Below are positions 1-8,601 of a stretch of DNA of 64,000 bases, one piece after another (the stretch's first letter is position 1; each line of letters begins with the position of its first letter). A model generated the notes under the pieces. It made no database searches and was not told the origin of the DNA. It saw only the letters and a program-made list of their open reading frames with translations. Position numbers and translations under genes: made by a program. The stretch is from the NCBI RefSeq assembly GCF_000619925.1, contig NZ_KK211042.1, forward strand, positions 124,001-188,000, read 5' to 3'. This stretch comes from Treponema sp. C6A8. GTDB taxonomy: Bacteria; Spirochaetota; Spirochaetia; Treponematales; Treponemataceae.

Positions 1-974
1 GGAGTCAGCATAAAGGCTGCAAAATCTGCGGCTTCTTTTGGATGGCGTGATGCAGAAGTTACAAACATACCGCGGGTTCCGCTGAAGGATGCCGCAGGCT
101 TACTTTCTCCAGGCAAAGCCGGGATGCAGGCAACGCCAAAATCAATTCCGGCTTTTTCAAAAGTATTTACGTTCCAAAGACCTGTAATATGCATTGCGGC
201 ATTTCCAGAAGAAAACATACCGTCGCAGGCAGAAGTACTGAGTTCAGCATTCTGAAGACCAAGGCTGGAACGCAAAGACTGGTAAAACTTAAGGCCTTTT
301 ACAGACGCCGGAGTATTCATATTCGGATTATTTGATTCAGTTCCGCTGTCACCATAAAGGCGGTTTCCGTTTGAAGTTGTAAAAAGAATTGAATAATATC
401 CGTTTGTAACGTCCATTACAAAACCATACTGGCCCGGATGACTTGCATTAAACTTTTTTACCCAGGTCACAAGCTCTTCCCAGGTTTTAGGAACTTCACG
501 CTCGCTGATAAGATGCTTATTATAGAAGAGAGCGTAAGTTTCAGCGCTGGCAGGATAACCGTACATGGTTCCGTTATAAGTAAGCGCCTTTGAACAGGCA
601 CCCAATACCTGTTTTGAAATATCCTTTGGATTTTCTGTAGGAAGGATAAGTTTCTGTGTAACAAGCTTTCCAAGATTATCATGAGGAGCTGCAATAATAT
701 CTGCCGCAACTCCGTTAGGAGAATCCTTTGTAAGTGCGTCAACTGTATTGTGAAGCTCAACGTTTATAAAATCTACAATTATATTCGGATGAAGTTCGGT
801 ATAAGCCTTTCCAGCCTGCTTTATAAATTCATCAATTCCGTTTTTTGATTCCCAGACGCGGATATGAATTTCCTTTTCGTTTTCTACAACCACTCCCGAC
901 TTCTGCTTTGAACAACCAGAAAAAGCTGCCGCAGCAAGAGCTAAAAATGCAAATCCAAATAATCTATGTTTCAT
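1..974 (-). CDS. Sugar ABC transporter substrate-binding lipoprotein (3' end beyond window)
   Basis: The reading frame starts at 974 and runs off the left edge, giving about 324 residues. The start follows AGAGG at a good distance. The N-terminus is a lipoprotein signal (hydrophobic stretch, then FSGCSKQ), so the mature protein should be membrane-anchored outside the inner membrane. The body matches family 1 extracellular sugar-binding proteins (MalE/UgpB type): an early IRVWESKNG strand, then YGYPASAETYALFYNK and WEELVTWVKKF, typical of this fold. Known role of the family: delivers oligosaccharides to an ABC importer. It lies 29 bases downstream of the chemoreceptor gene on the same strand, so the two are probably co-transcribed; the receptor may sense the same class of ligand, which is inference. 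Substrate cannot be told from sequence. Confidence 0.85.
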   Translation of the reverse strand, partial: MKHRLFGFAFLALAAAAFSGCSKQKSGVVVENEKEIHIRVWESKNGIDEFIKQAGKAYTELHPNIIVDFINVELHNTVDALTKDSPNGVAADIIAAPHDNLGKLVTQKLILPTENPKDISKQVLGACSKALTYNGTMYGYPASAETYALFYNKHLISEREVPKTWEELVTWVKKFNASHPGQYGFVMDVTNGYYSILFTTSNGNRLYGDSGTESNNPNMNTPASVKGLKFYQSLRSSLGLQNAELSTSACDGMFSSGNAAMHITGLWNVNTFEKAGIDFGVACIPALPGESKPAASFSGTRGMFVTSASRHPKEAADFAAFMLT

Positions 975-1003
975 TTTTCTACCTCTTAAAATCCCTGATA
1001 AAA

Positions 1004-3085
1004 CTAAACCTGGAACTGGTCAACCTGACCACCGATTTCATCAATAGATTCTCCCATCTGTGAAGAAATCTCTGAAAGGGCATTTCCAGTCTGTCTGATT
1101 GTTTCAGCGCCGCTTTCCATTGTATCCATGCTCTGCTTAAGGTCCATTGTAGAAGCCTGAAGATTCTGAATTTCCTTAAGAATTGCGGAGTTTCCTTCCG
1201 ACATTTCCTTTACGGCAGAAATTACAACCGAAGTAGAGTCGTTCATGCTGTTCAAAGAAAGATTGATTTTCTCTGAGTCCCTGTTCTGCTCGTCCATGGC
1301 AACAGAAATCTCCTGAACAAGATAATCTGTAGACTGGATTTCCTGACTTACATCCTTAAAGGCAATCCGCGATTCATTGGAAGCGGAAATAATTTCGCTG
1401 ATAGATTCCTGAATATTTTTTAGCTGCTCACCGATTTCCTTTGACTGAGCCGTAGAAGTTTCTGAAAGCTTACGGATTTCGTCGGCAACAACACTGAAGC
1501 CCTTTCCAGCCTCGCCGGCATGAGCCGCTTCAATTGCCGCATTCATGGCAAGAAGGTTTGTCTGGCTGGCAATTTCACGAATAGTCTTGTTGGCATTTCC
1601 CAGCATCTTAGACTGGTCACCGACAATTTCAATCTTATTGCTTACGTCATCCTGCTTCTGAACACCGTTCTGAGCCTTAAGCTCAAGATTTTTGAAGGAA
1701 TCAGCCATCTTGGCAACAGAGTTATTTACCTTTTCAATATTCATAATCATTGCAGAAACTGCCTGTCCCGCAACCTTTACGCTGGCACTCTGATTTTCAA
1801 CCATACGCTCAAGGGATTCAATATTCGAGGCAATTTCATGAACGGCTGTCGCAGTCTGATCAACGCTGGCAAACTGCTGGGTAGTTCCGTCCCGGGTAGA
1901 TTTGATATGCTGGAGAATATCTTCAATAGAAGAAAGTGTATTTTCCGTATCCTGCTTAAGAAGATTTCCGACCTCAAAAAGGGAATTTTTAGACTCCTTC
2001 ATAACCTTCATAATAGTCTGAAGCTTTTCCGTAAAGGTGTTGAAGCCGTCCACAACCTCTGCGATTTCATATTCAGTCTTGATTTTAATTCGCTGGGTAA
2101 GGTCAGCTTTTCCAGAAGCAATTTCATTAATGCTTGCGCTCAGCTTTCTGAGAGGCTTGAGGCTGCGTGCAAGAAGAAGTCCGCTCAAAGAACCCAATAT
2201 AATGGAAACAATTGTGATAAGCATCATCTGGAAAAGAACTGTATTCAAAACCGCAAGGGCCTGATGCTTATTCTGAATGATTCCCAGATGCCACTCACCA
2301 TTATTAATGGTAACAAATGACAGATAATATTCTTTTCCATCCATAAAGAAGGTATCAAGTCCCGACTCTTCCTGAATCATCTTAATCTGAAGTTCACGGA
2401 ACTGACCGAATTTTCCGTCCGGAGTGTAGGCAGCATCGTGGATATTATTTTCAAGCTGGGATTTTCCTTTATAATCTACGCCAGCCATTTTTTCACCTGC
2501 ATCGTTGATGATGAAGATAAATCCGTCGTAATCCAAATCAATTGAAGAAGTAATTTTATTTGTGAAGGAAGCGTCTGCTACGCCAGAAAGAACTCCGACA
2601 ATTCCACCCTCTTCATCACGCAAAGGGCTGCTGATAACAACAACCATCTTGTTGTAACGCTCGTCATAAACAAGATCAGAAATATTTGCAGTACCGCCAA
2701 GAGCAATTCCGTAATAAGAACGACCGCCAACCCAAATGTCCGCACCCTGAGTTGAGTGGGCCATACCGTTTACGTTTCCTACCTCAAAAGATTCAAAGCC
2801 GACACGTTTTGCCTCAGCCTGAAGAACAGGCCGCTGAATATCCCAGTCCATGCTTCGGATATCATTTCGCTGGGCAACAGCTTCAACCTCGCGGATATAG
2901 GCTTCAATAGAAAGTTCAATGAGTTTTCCCGCATCATCGCGGCATTTTGTCATTGTACTTACAACCTGCTTTGTCTGAACTCTGTACAAAAGCATAATTG
3001 AAAAACTTGTAAGCAGGATACAGATAAGTACTACAAGAAGGGCAATTCTAGAAACGATTTTAAAGGACAAGGTATTTGTCTTCAT
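1004..3085 (-). CDS. Methyl-accepting chemotaxis protein
   Basis: A 693-residue chemoreceptor. I place the start at 3085 because AGGAG precedes that ATG by a normal spacing; the in-frame ATG six codons upstream lacks one. Order of parts: N-terminal membrane segment (about residues 12-35), an extracytoplasmic sensor of about 230 residues that reads like a double-Cache domain (VYDERYNKMVVVISSPL, then DYDGFIFIINDAGE), a second membrane segment near 280-305, HAMP (LARSLKPLRKLSASINEIASG is at its start), and a long cytoplasmic coiled coil with the conserved signalling tip (IREIASQTNLLAMNAAIEAA followed by GKGFSVVADEIRKL). It transmits ligand binding to CheA/CheW. It is transcribed toward the sugar-binding lipoprotein gene. 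Ligand unknown. Confidence 0.95.
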   Translation of the reverse strand: MKTNTLSFKIVSRIALLVVLICILLTSFSIMLLYRVQTKQVVSTMTKCRDDAGKLIELSIEAYIREVEAVAQRNDIRSMDWDIQRPVLQAEAKRVGFESFEVGNVNGMAHSTQGADIWVGGRSYYGIALGGTANISDLVYDERYNKMVVVISSPLRDEEGGIVGVLSGVADASFTNKITSSIDLDYDGFIFIINDAGEKMAGVDYKGKSQLENNIHDAAYTPDGKFGQFRELQIKMIQEESGLDTFFMDGKEYYLSFVTINNGEWHLGIIQNKHQALAVLNTVLFQMMLITIVSIILGSLSGLLLARSLKPLRKLSASINEIASGKADLTQRIKIKTEYEIAEVVDGFNTFTEKLQTIMKVMKESKNSLFEVGNLLKQDTENTLSSIEDILQHIKSTRDGTTQQFASVDQTATAVHEIASNIESLERMVENQSASVKVAGQAVSAMIMNIEKVNNSVAKMADSFKNLELKAQNGVQKQDDVSNKIEIVGDQSKMLGNANKTIREIASQTNLLAMNAAIEAAHAGEAGKGFSVVADEIRKLSETSTAQSKEIGEQLKNIQESISEIISASNESRIAFKDVSQEIQSTDYLVQEISVAMDEQNRDSEKINLSLNSMNDSTSVVISAVKEMSEGNSAILKEIQNLQASTMDLKQSMDTMESGAETIRQTGNALSEISSQMGESIDEIGGQVDQFQV

Positions 3086-3105
3086 AAATATTACTCCTAG
3101 CAAAG

Positions 3106-3134
3106 ATTATACGTTAGAATCTTCCTTGTTGAAA
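3106..3134 (-). promoter_or_regulatory. Predicted promoter of the chemoreceptor operon
   Basis: Minus strand: -10 TATAAT (3106-3111) and a weak -35 TTTCAA (3129-3134) with a 17-base spacer. It lies just upstream of the ribosome-binding site of the chemoreceptor gene. Motif match only. Confidence 0.5.
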
Positions 3135-3165
3135 ATAATTTCTTTAAAATATTACTAATTTTTAT

Positions 3166-3194
3166 TTGACACAGTTGCATTCAGGGTGTATTCT
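3166..3194 (+). promoter_or_regulatory. Sigma-70 promoter of the arabinose regulator operon
   Basis: A consensus -35 TTGACA (3166-3171), a 17-base spacer and -10 TATTCT (3189-3194). Transcription should start near 3201, directly ahead of the palindromic operator. Confidence 0.75.
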
Positions 3195-3203
3195 AGAGAC
3201 AAG

Positions 3204-3225
3204 GTTGCGTGTACGTACACGCAAC
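3204..3225. promoter_or_regulatory. Perfect 22-bp palindromic operator (LacI type)
   Basis: Each half is GTTGCGTGTAC and the two halves are exact reverse complements with no spacer. It sits at about +4 to +25 relative to the predicted start site and ends 26 bases before the LacI-family start codon. Position and symmetry fit an operator bound by a LacI-family dimer, which gives autorepression. Binding by this particular regulator is inferred from adjacency. Confidence 0.75.
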
Positions 3226-3251
3226 TTACGGGTATTTTTGGGAGAATTTAA

Positions 3252-4274
3252 GTGACTGTAACTGAAATTGCAGAAATTGCAGGAGTTTCAACAGGAACTG
3301 TAGACCGGGTAATTCACAACAGAGGTCGTGTTTCTGAAGAAACAAGAGAAAAAATCAATAAAATTATCTCTGAAAACGGTTATTCTCCTGATCCTATTGC
3401 CAGATTTTTAAAGAAAAAGAGCGATTTTAAGATTGGAGTGCTTATTCCAACCATTTCTGAAGAGAGCGGCTACTGGAAATCTATCTATGACGGCATTTTA
3501 GATGCGTGCGTGAACGATTACGCAGCTTTCGGCTTCCAGATTGAACTTTTCGGCTTTAAACGCCCTGACGCAGCATCCCTTAAATCTCAGTTCAAGAAAA
3601 TGATTAAGGCAGACTGCTCGGCTTACATCATCGCGCCAATCATGCAGGAGGAAATCATGTTCCTTCTGAGTCAGGAAAAACTTAAAGCTCCATACTGCTT
3701 TATTGACTCCCCTCTTCCAGGCGCCCTTCCAATTACAACTGTTGCCCAGAATCCTTTTAAGGCAGGCTTTATGGCAGGAAAACTCACCCGCCTTTGCTCA
3801 GCTAAAACAGGAACCTTTGCCGTAATCAAACCTTTCAGCGAAAGTTATAACCTGAATGAAAGAGCCCGCGGCTTTGCTTCATACTTTTTGCAGACAAAAG
3901 ACTGTAAGGCAATTCAGAAGATTGCCCGCGGAAGCCGACAGGAAGAAATTGCAGACGCTGTAGTTCAGATTGTTAACGATTCAGAAGATTTACGGGGCAT
4001 TTGCGTCGTAAACTCTGAAGTTCATTATGCAGGACAGAAAATTGAAGAACTGGGACTCAAGGACAAGATTGCAGTTGTTGGTTTTGACCTTGTAGACAGC
4101 AACATTGAAGCCCTGAAAAAAAACAGGGTAGATGCTCTCATTTCTCAGGATCCACGCGGACAGGGCGGACTTGTGATGAAGGAAATCTACAAAAATCTGG
4201 TACTGGAAAAAGACGTTGAAAAGGAAGTAAACATTCCGCTCAACGTGTTCTTTAAAGAAAATATTGATTTTTAG
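3252..4274 (+). CDS. LacI-family transcriptional regulator of the arabinose operon
   Basis: 340 residues with a GTG start after GGGAG. Residues 1-50 are a LacI helix-turn-helix (TVTEIAEIAGVSTGTVDRVIHN, then a hinge-helix region), followed by a periplasmic-binding-protein-like sensor domain (from about residue 60, FKIGVLIPT) as in sugar-responsive LacI members. It is the first gene of a run with the FGGY kinase, araA and araD on the same strand, so it probably controls L-arabinose use. A perfect palindrome in its own leader suggests autoregulation. The effector (arabinose or a phosphorylated intermediate) is not deducible. The kinase starts 38 bases downstream. Confidence 0.9.
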   Translation: MTVTEIAEIAGVSTGTVDRVIHNRGRVSEETREKINKIISENGYSPDPIARFLKKKSDFKIGVLIPTISEESGYWKSIYDGILDACVNDYAAFGFQIELFGFKRPDAASLKSQFKKMIKADCSAYIIAPIMQEEIMFLLSQEKLKAPYCFIDSPLPGALPITTVAQNPFKAGFMAGKLTRLCSAKTGTFAVIKPFSESYNLNERARGFASYFLQTKDCKAIQKIARGSRQEEIADAVVQIVNDSEDLRGICVVNSEVHYAGQKIEELGLKDKIAVVGFDLVDSNIEALKKNRVDALISQDPRGQGGLVMKEIYKNLVLEKDVEKEVNIPLNVFFKENIDF

Positions 4275-4312
4275 GCGCCGGAAGACGGCACTACAGGAGG
4301 AATAAAAAAATT

Positions 4313-5914
4313 ATGACAAAAGAAGAAATTGCCAAGGAGATTTCCGGCGGTAATGCCGTTGTGGGAATTGAATTCGGTTCAACACGAATCAAGGCAGTGA
4401 TGATTGACTCTGCCAACGAGCCGGTTGCGGGCGGTGCCTTTGACTGGGAAAACTCACTGGTTGACGGTGTGTGGACTTATTCACTTGAAGAAATTGCAAA
4501 CGGACTTCAGACAAGCTTTGCAAACCTTAAGAAGGACGTTTCTGAAAAATACGGCGTAAAGCTTACAAAAATCAAGGCTCTTGGTATCAGTGCCATGATG
4601 CATGGTTACCTTGCTTTTGATAAAAACGATACTCTGCTTGTTCCATTCAGAACATGGCGCAACACAATTACAGGAGAAGCTTCATCAAAATTGACAGATG
4701 AATTCAACTACCCTGTTCCAGAGCGCTGGAGTATTTCTCACCTTTATCAGGCAATTTTAAATGGCGAAAAACACGTTGGCAATGTTGCATTCTTTACAAC
4801 ACTTGCAGGCTACGTTCACTATAAGCTTTCGGGCAAAAAAGTTCTTGGAATCGGTGACGCATCTGGTATGTTCCCGATCGATGAAAAAACAAAGAACTAC
4901 GACAAAAAAATGCTTGGCCAGTTCGATGCCCTGATTGCAGAAAAAAAACTCGGCTGGAAGGTTGAAGACCTGCTGCCGGAGATTTTGCTTGCAGGACAGC
5001 CTGCCGGAACTTTAACTGCTGAAGGCGCAAAATTCCTTGACCCTACAGGTGAACTTGAAGCAGGAACTTTGCTCGCTCCACCGGAAGGAGATGCAGGAAC
5101 CGGTATGGTTGCCACAAACAGCGTAACAAAACGAACAGGTAACGTAAGTGCCGGAACTTCTGTATTTGCAATGGTAGTTCTTGAGAAGGCTCTTTCTAAG
5201 GCTTACAAAGACTTAATCGACATCGTTACAACTCCGGACGGCTCTATGGCAGCTATGGCTCACGCAAACAACTGTACCGGCGAATATGACAAGTGGATTA
5301 AGCTTTTTGGAGAAGCAATTGCTGCAACAGGCGGAAACGTTTCTAAGCCTGTATTGTACGATACACTCCTTGGTCTTGCCCTTAAAGGCGACCCGGACTG
5401 CGGAGGAATCATTCCTTATAACTACATTTCCGGCGAATCAATGACCGGCTTTAAGGAAGGACGCACACTCGTAGTTCGTCAGCAGAAAAACAACTTCACT
5501 CTTGCAAACTTTATGCGCGCTCAGCTCTTTACAGCTCTTGGAGCCCTCCGCACAGGTATGAACATACTCTTTGATAAGGAAAATGTTGCAATCGACCGTC
5601 TTACAGGACACGGCGGATACTTCAAGACAGCAGGAGTCGGAATCAAAATCATGGCAGCCGCTATGCACACTCCGGTTTCTACAATGGAAACTGCCGGTGA
5701 AGGCGGACCTTGGGGTATGGCACTTCTTGCCGCTTATGCCGCAGATACAAAAGGCCAGAGCCTTGGCGACTACCTTGAAAAGAATGTATTCAAGACAGCA
5801 AAAATCACTACTATCGCACCGGAAAAGAGCGATGTAGAGGGCTTCAACAAGTTCTTTGAGAACTACACAAAAGCCTTGCCGGTTATGAAGGCAGCAGTAG
5901 AAAACGTAGACTAA
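4313..5914 (+). CDS. FGGY-family carbohydrate kinase, probable L-ribulokinase
   Basis: 533 residues, start after CAGGAGGA. The N-terminal ATP-binding motif GIEFGSTRIKAVMID and the C-terminal motif region (DRLTGHGGYFKT, then GEGGPWGMALLAAY) identify the FGGY kinase family. By operon context with araA and araD it should phosphorylate L-ribulose to L-ribulose 5-phosphate. Classical AraB proteins are of similar length, but this one resembles the diverged kinase found beside araA in Firmicutes and spirochaetes, which is sometimes annotated xylulokinase or generic FGGY. Specificity is therefore contextual. A structured repeat (family A) follows the stop codon, before araA. Confidence 0.8.
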   Translation: MTKEEIAKEISGGNAVVGIEFGSTRIKAVMIDSANEPVAGGAFDWENSLVDGVWTYSLEEIANGLQTSFANLKKDVSEKYGVKLTKIKALGISAMMHGYLAFDKNDTLLVPFRTWRNTITGEASSKLTDEFNYPVPERWSISHLYQAILNGEKHVGNVAFFTTLAGYVHYKLSGKKVLGIGDASGMFPIDEKTKNYDKKMLGQFDALIAEKKLGWKVEDLLPEILLAGQPAGTLTAEGAKFLDPTGELEAGTLLAPPEGDAGTGMVATNSVTKRTGNVSAGTSVFAMVVLEKALSKAYKDLIDIVTTPDGSMAAMAHANNCTGEYDKWIKLFGEAIAATGGNVSKPVLYDTLLGLALKGDPDCGGIIPYNYISGESMTGFKEGRTLVVRQQKNNFTLANFMRAQLFTALGALRTGMNILFDKENVAIDRLTGHGGYFKTAGVGIKIMAAAMHTPVSTMETAGEGGPWGMALLAAYAADTKGQSLGDYLEKNVFKTAKITTIAPEKSDVEGFNKFFENYTKALPVMKAAVENVD

Positions 5915-5944
5915 TGAATATTACAACCTGATTATAATCTTAAG

Positions 5945-6096
5945 AAAATTGGCTCCCGGTCGTGGAGTATGAGGCAAAACCGCGCAATAATGCGCTACAC
6001 GTTTTTTGTGGTAAAGAAACTATAAAACAGGTCGCTTTCGCGACCATCACAAAAAAAGTGTTTTTGCCCCACACTCCACTCCCTCGCGCCAGTTTT
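5945..6096 (+). repeat. Family A structured intergenic element, full copy A1
   Basis: A 152-base imperfect hairpin between the kinase and araA. Outer arms AAAATTGGC and GCCAGTTTT pair; next come CCGGTCG on the left and ACTCCCT on the right; then a long stem TGGAGTATGAGGCAAAA with its near-complement; a small hairpin GCGCA-ATAA-TGCGC; another stem (CACGTTTTTTGTG with CACAAAAAAAGTG, one G-A mismatch); conserved AAAGAAACTAT; and an inner hairpin GGTCGC-TTTC-GCGACC. A second full copy (15536-15678) keeps the same architecture with different helix sequences. It may act as a processing site, a partial terminator or a mobile repeat. Confidence 0.75.
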
Positions 6097-6141
6097 ACTT
6101 ACAACTTTATAATGAGGTTACATTAATAGGAGTAATAAAAA

Positions 6142-7650
6142 ATGGAAAACTTAGCAAACTATGAATTCTGGTTCATCACAGGAAGCCAGGACCTTTATGG
6201 AGAAGAAACTCTCAAACAGGTAGCAAAAAACTCTAAGGAAATTGTAGACCGCTTGAACAAGAGCAAGACTCTTCCTTGCGAACTGGTATGGAAGCCTACT
6301 CTTCTTACTCCGGAAGCAATTCATCAGACATTGGAACAGGCAAATGCTGACGACAAATGTGCCGGAATCATCTGCTGGATGCACACCTTCAGCCCGGCAA
6401 AAATGTGGATTGCGGGACTTTCTGCATACAAAAAGCCGCTTTTGCAGCTGAACACACAGTTCAACGAAGAAATTCCATATGCCACAATGGACATGGACTT
6501 TATGAACCTGAACCAGTCTGCCCACGGTGACCGCGAATTCGGCTTTATCACAAGCCGCATGGATTTGCCACGCAAGGTAATCGTAGGACACTGGTCACAC
6601 GAAAGGACACAGAAACGCATTGCAGACTGGATGAGAATTGCCCGCGCCGTAGCAGACGGAAAAACTCTCCGCTGTCTCCGCTTTGGCGACAACATGCGCG
6701 AAGTTGCAGTTACAGACGGCGACAAAGTAGAAGCAATGATTAAATTCGGCTGGAGCGTTCCATATTATGGAATCGGTGATCTTGTTGCTTACATGAACGA
6801 AGTAAAGGACGGCGATGTAAACGCTCTCTTCGATGAATACAATCAGAAATATGAGATCGTTTACGGTTCAGACAAAGACTTCACAACAAAACAGATTAAA
6901 GAACAGGCAAAAATCGAAATTGCCCTCCGCCGCTTCCTCAAGGATAACAACGGTAAGGCACTCTGTACAAACTTCCAGGATTTGTGGGGCATGAAACAGC
7001 TTCCAGGTCTTGCAATCCAGAGACTTCTTGCTGACGGCTACGGCTTTGGTGCAGAAGGCGACTGGAAAACATCATGTCTTGTACGCACATTTAAGGTAAT
7101 GACTGACGGTCTTGTAGTTCCTGGCTCAAAAGGTAACGCTTTTATGGAAGACTACACATACAACCTGGTTCCTGGCGAAGAGCTCAACATGGGATCACAC
7201 ATGCTGGAAGTTGACCCAGAAATTGCAGTTACAAAACCAAAAGTTGAAGTTCATGCACTTGGAATCGGTGGAAAAGAAGATCCTGCCCGCCTGGTATTCA
7301 ACACAATCGAAGGACGCGGACTTGTTTCTGCCGTTGTTGACATGGGTAACCGCTTCCGCTGCGTAGTAAACGAAATCAACGTAGTACCACCAAAGGCTCC
7401 TCTTCCAAAACTTCCTGTTGCCCGCATGGTATGGCAGCCACTTCCTAGCCTTGAAACATCTGCAGAAGCATGGATTCTGGCAGGCGGCGGACACCACACA
7501 GCATTCTCTAACATCATTACACAGGAAATGATGCAGGACTGGGCAGAAATGGTTGGAATTGAGTGCGTTGTAATTGATGACGGAACAAAGATTCCTGCAT
7601 TCCGCAACGAACTCAGATGGAACAAAGCTTACTGGGATTCAAAGAGATAG
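6142..7650 (+). CDS. araA: L-arabinose isomerase
   Basis: 502 residues, typical of AraA, and alignable by eye from end to end: FWFITGSQDLYGEETL at the N-terminus, LQLNTQFNEEIPYATMDMDFMNLNQSAHGDREFG in the sugar-binding region (two adjoining stretches), EGDWKTSCLVRTFKVMTDGL in the middle, and HHTAFS near the C-terminus. The metal ligands of the family (Glu in AEGDW, His in the MGSHMLE and GGHHTAF stretches) are present. It converts L-arabinose to L-ribulose in the cytoplasm with a divalent metal. The start follows AGGAG. araD begins nine bases after its stop. It may be transcribed from the upstream operon through repeat A1; no strong promoter was seen between. Confidence 0.97.
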   Translation: MENLANYEFWFITGSQDLYGEETLKQVAKNSKEIVDRLNKSKTLPCELVWKPTLLTPEAIHQTLEQANADDKCAGIICWMHTFSPAKMWIAGLSAYKKPLLQLNTQFNEEIPYATMDMDFMNLNQSAHGDREFGFITSRMDLPRKVIVGHWSHERTQKRIADWMRIARAVADGKTLRCLRFGDNMREVAVTDGDKVEAMIKFGWSVPYYGIGDLVAYMNEVKDGDVNALFDEYNQKYEIVYGSDKDFTTKQIKEQAKIEIALRRFLKDNNGKALCTNFQDLWGMKQLPGLAIQRLLADGYGFGAEGDWKTSCLVRTFKVMTDGLVVPGSKGNAFMEDYTYNLVPGEELNMGSHMLEVDPEIAVTKPKVEVHALGIGGKEDPARLVFNTIEGRGLVSAVVDMGNRFRCVVNEINVVPPKAPLPKLPVARMVWQPLPSLETSAEAWILAGGGHHTAFSNIITQEMMQDWAEMVGIECVVIDDGTKIPAFRNELRWNKAYWDSKR

Positions 7651-7659
7651 GAGATTTCT

Positions 7660-8385
7660 ATGGCAAGCGAATATCAGGAATTAAAAGAATTAGCCTACGA
7701 AGGCAACATGCAGATTCCAGCCCAGCATCTGGCAATTTTTACATGGGGAAACGTTTCTGCAATCGACTGGGCAAAAGGCGTTTTTGCAATCAAACCGTCC
7801 GGAGTTCCATACCCGGAACTTACACCGGATTCAATGGTTGTACTTGATTTGAAGGGCAACCGTGTAGAAGGAATGCTCAACCCTTCCAGCGATACAAACA
7901 CTCACCTCGTTCTCTACAACGAGTTTGCAATGAAGGACGGTGCAAAAATCGGCGGAATCATTCATACCCATTCCACCTATGCAACTTCATGGGCACAGGC
8001 TTTGCGCGAGGTTCCTCTTTTCGGAACTACTCACGCAGACCATATTCAGAAGGCAATTCCTTGCACACCGTATCTTTCAAAAGAGATGGTAGAAAACAAC
8101 TATGAAACTGAAACAGGAAATTTGATTGTTAAATACTTCCACGAGAACAAAATCAATCCTGCAGAAGTAAACATGGTACTTGTTGGCGGTCACGGACCTT
8201 TTGCCTGGGGAGAAACTCCTGCAAAGGCTGTTTACAACGCCGCAGTTATGGAAGAAGTAAGCAAGATGGCCCTGCAGACCCTTATGATTAATCCGGATGC
8301 AAATCCTCTTCCAGACTACATCATCAACAAGCATTATATGCGAAAGCACGGCCCTAACGCTTACTACGGACAGGGCAACAAATAA
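7660..8385 (+). CDS. araD: L-ribulose-5-phosphate 4-epimerase
   Basis: 241 residues of the class II aldolase/epimerase fold. It carries NVSAIDW near residue 30, KPSGVPYPEL, SSDTNTHLVLYNEF, and the metal-binding IIHTHSTYATSWAQ followed by TTHADH, the His cluster that binds zinc in this family. It turns L-ribulose 5-phosphate into D-xylulose 5-phosphate, feeding the pentose phosphate pathway. It is the last gene of the arabinose run; two hairpins, the second a strong terminator, follow. The start is supported by an AGGAG just before the ATG. The enzyme could in principle be a fuculose- or rhamnulose-phosphate aldolase relative, but context and length favour AraD. Confidence 0.95.
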   Translation: MASEYQELKELAYEGNMQIPAQHLAIFTWGNVSAIDWAKGVFAIKPSGVPYPELTPDSMVVLDLKGNRVEGMLNPSSDTNTHLVLYNEFAMKDGAKIGGIIHTHSTYATSWAQALREVPLFGTTHADHIQKAIPCTPYLSKEMVENNYETETGNLIVKYFHENKINPAEVNMVLVGGHGPFAWGETPAKAVYNAAVMEEVSKMALQTLMINPDANPLPDYIINKHYMRKHGPNAYYGQGNK

Positions 8386-8390
8386 AATTA

Positions 8391-8490
8391 ATTACAATCA
8401 GGCGGTTATCTTTCCGCCTTGTAATATCCTCCAAGATTTTTACTCCGCCTTCACTTAACACAGCATGCAACCAGAAGGCGGAGTTTTTTA
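8391..8490 (+). terminator. Two hairpins ending the arabinose operon
   Basis: The first (8391-8425) has ATTACAA and GGCGG pairing with CCGCC and TTGTAAT. The second (8442-8484) has an 11-bp perfect stem ACTCCGCCTTC with GAAGGCGGAGT followed by TTTTTT, a classic intrinsic terminator. Confidence 0.9.
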
Positions 8491-8507
8491 TTTATAACTG
8501 CGCGTTT

Positions 8508-8537
8508 TTTACAGAATTAAAGATTACGTGCTAAAAT
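8508..8537 (+). promoter_or_regulatory. Predicted promoter of the aldo/keto reductase gene
   Basis: -35 TTTACA (8508-8513), an 18-base spacer and -10 TAAAAT (8532-8537), right after the preceding terminator. The leader downstream holds a small GCGGG/CCCGC inverted repeat. Confidence 0.55.
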
Positions 8538-8601
8538 AGTTGGCAGAGAGTAACTAGCCCCGCGGGCGCTAACAGACCCGCATACACAGGAGTATCAAAC
8601 T

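Noticed and set aside
1520-2320. 266-codon open frame on the plus strand inside the chemoreceptor
   Set aside because: It is antisense to the conserved MCP signalling domain with no domain match; a shadow frame.
4313-5914. Xylulokinase assignment for the FGGY kinase
   Set aside because: The protein family is broad; the araA-araD context makes L-ribulokinase more likely, so I did not use the xylB name.
5945-6096. Self-cleaving ribozyme (hammerhead or twister) in family A
   Set aside because: GAAAC-like and GCGCAA-like strings suggested it, but the full conserved cores of these ribozymes are not present.
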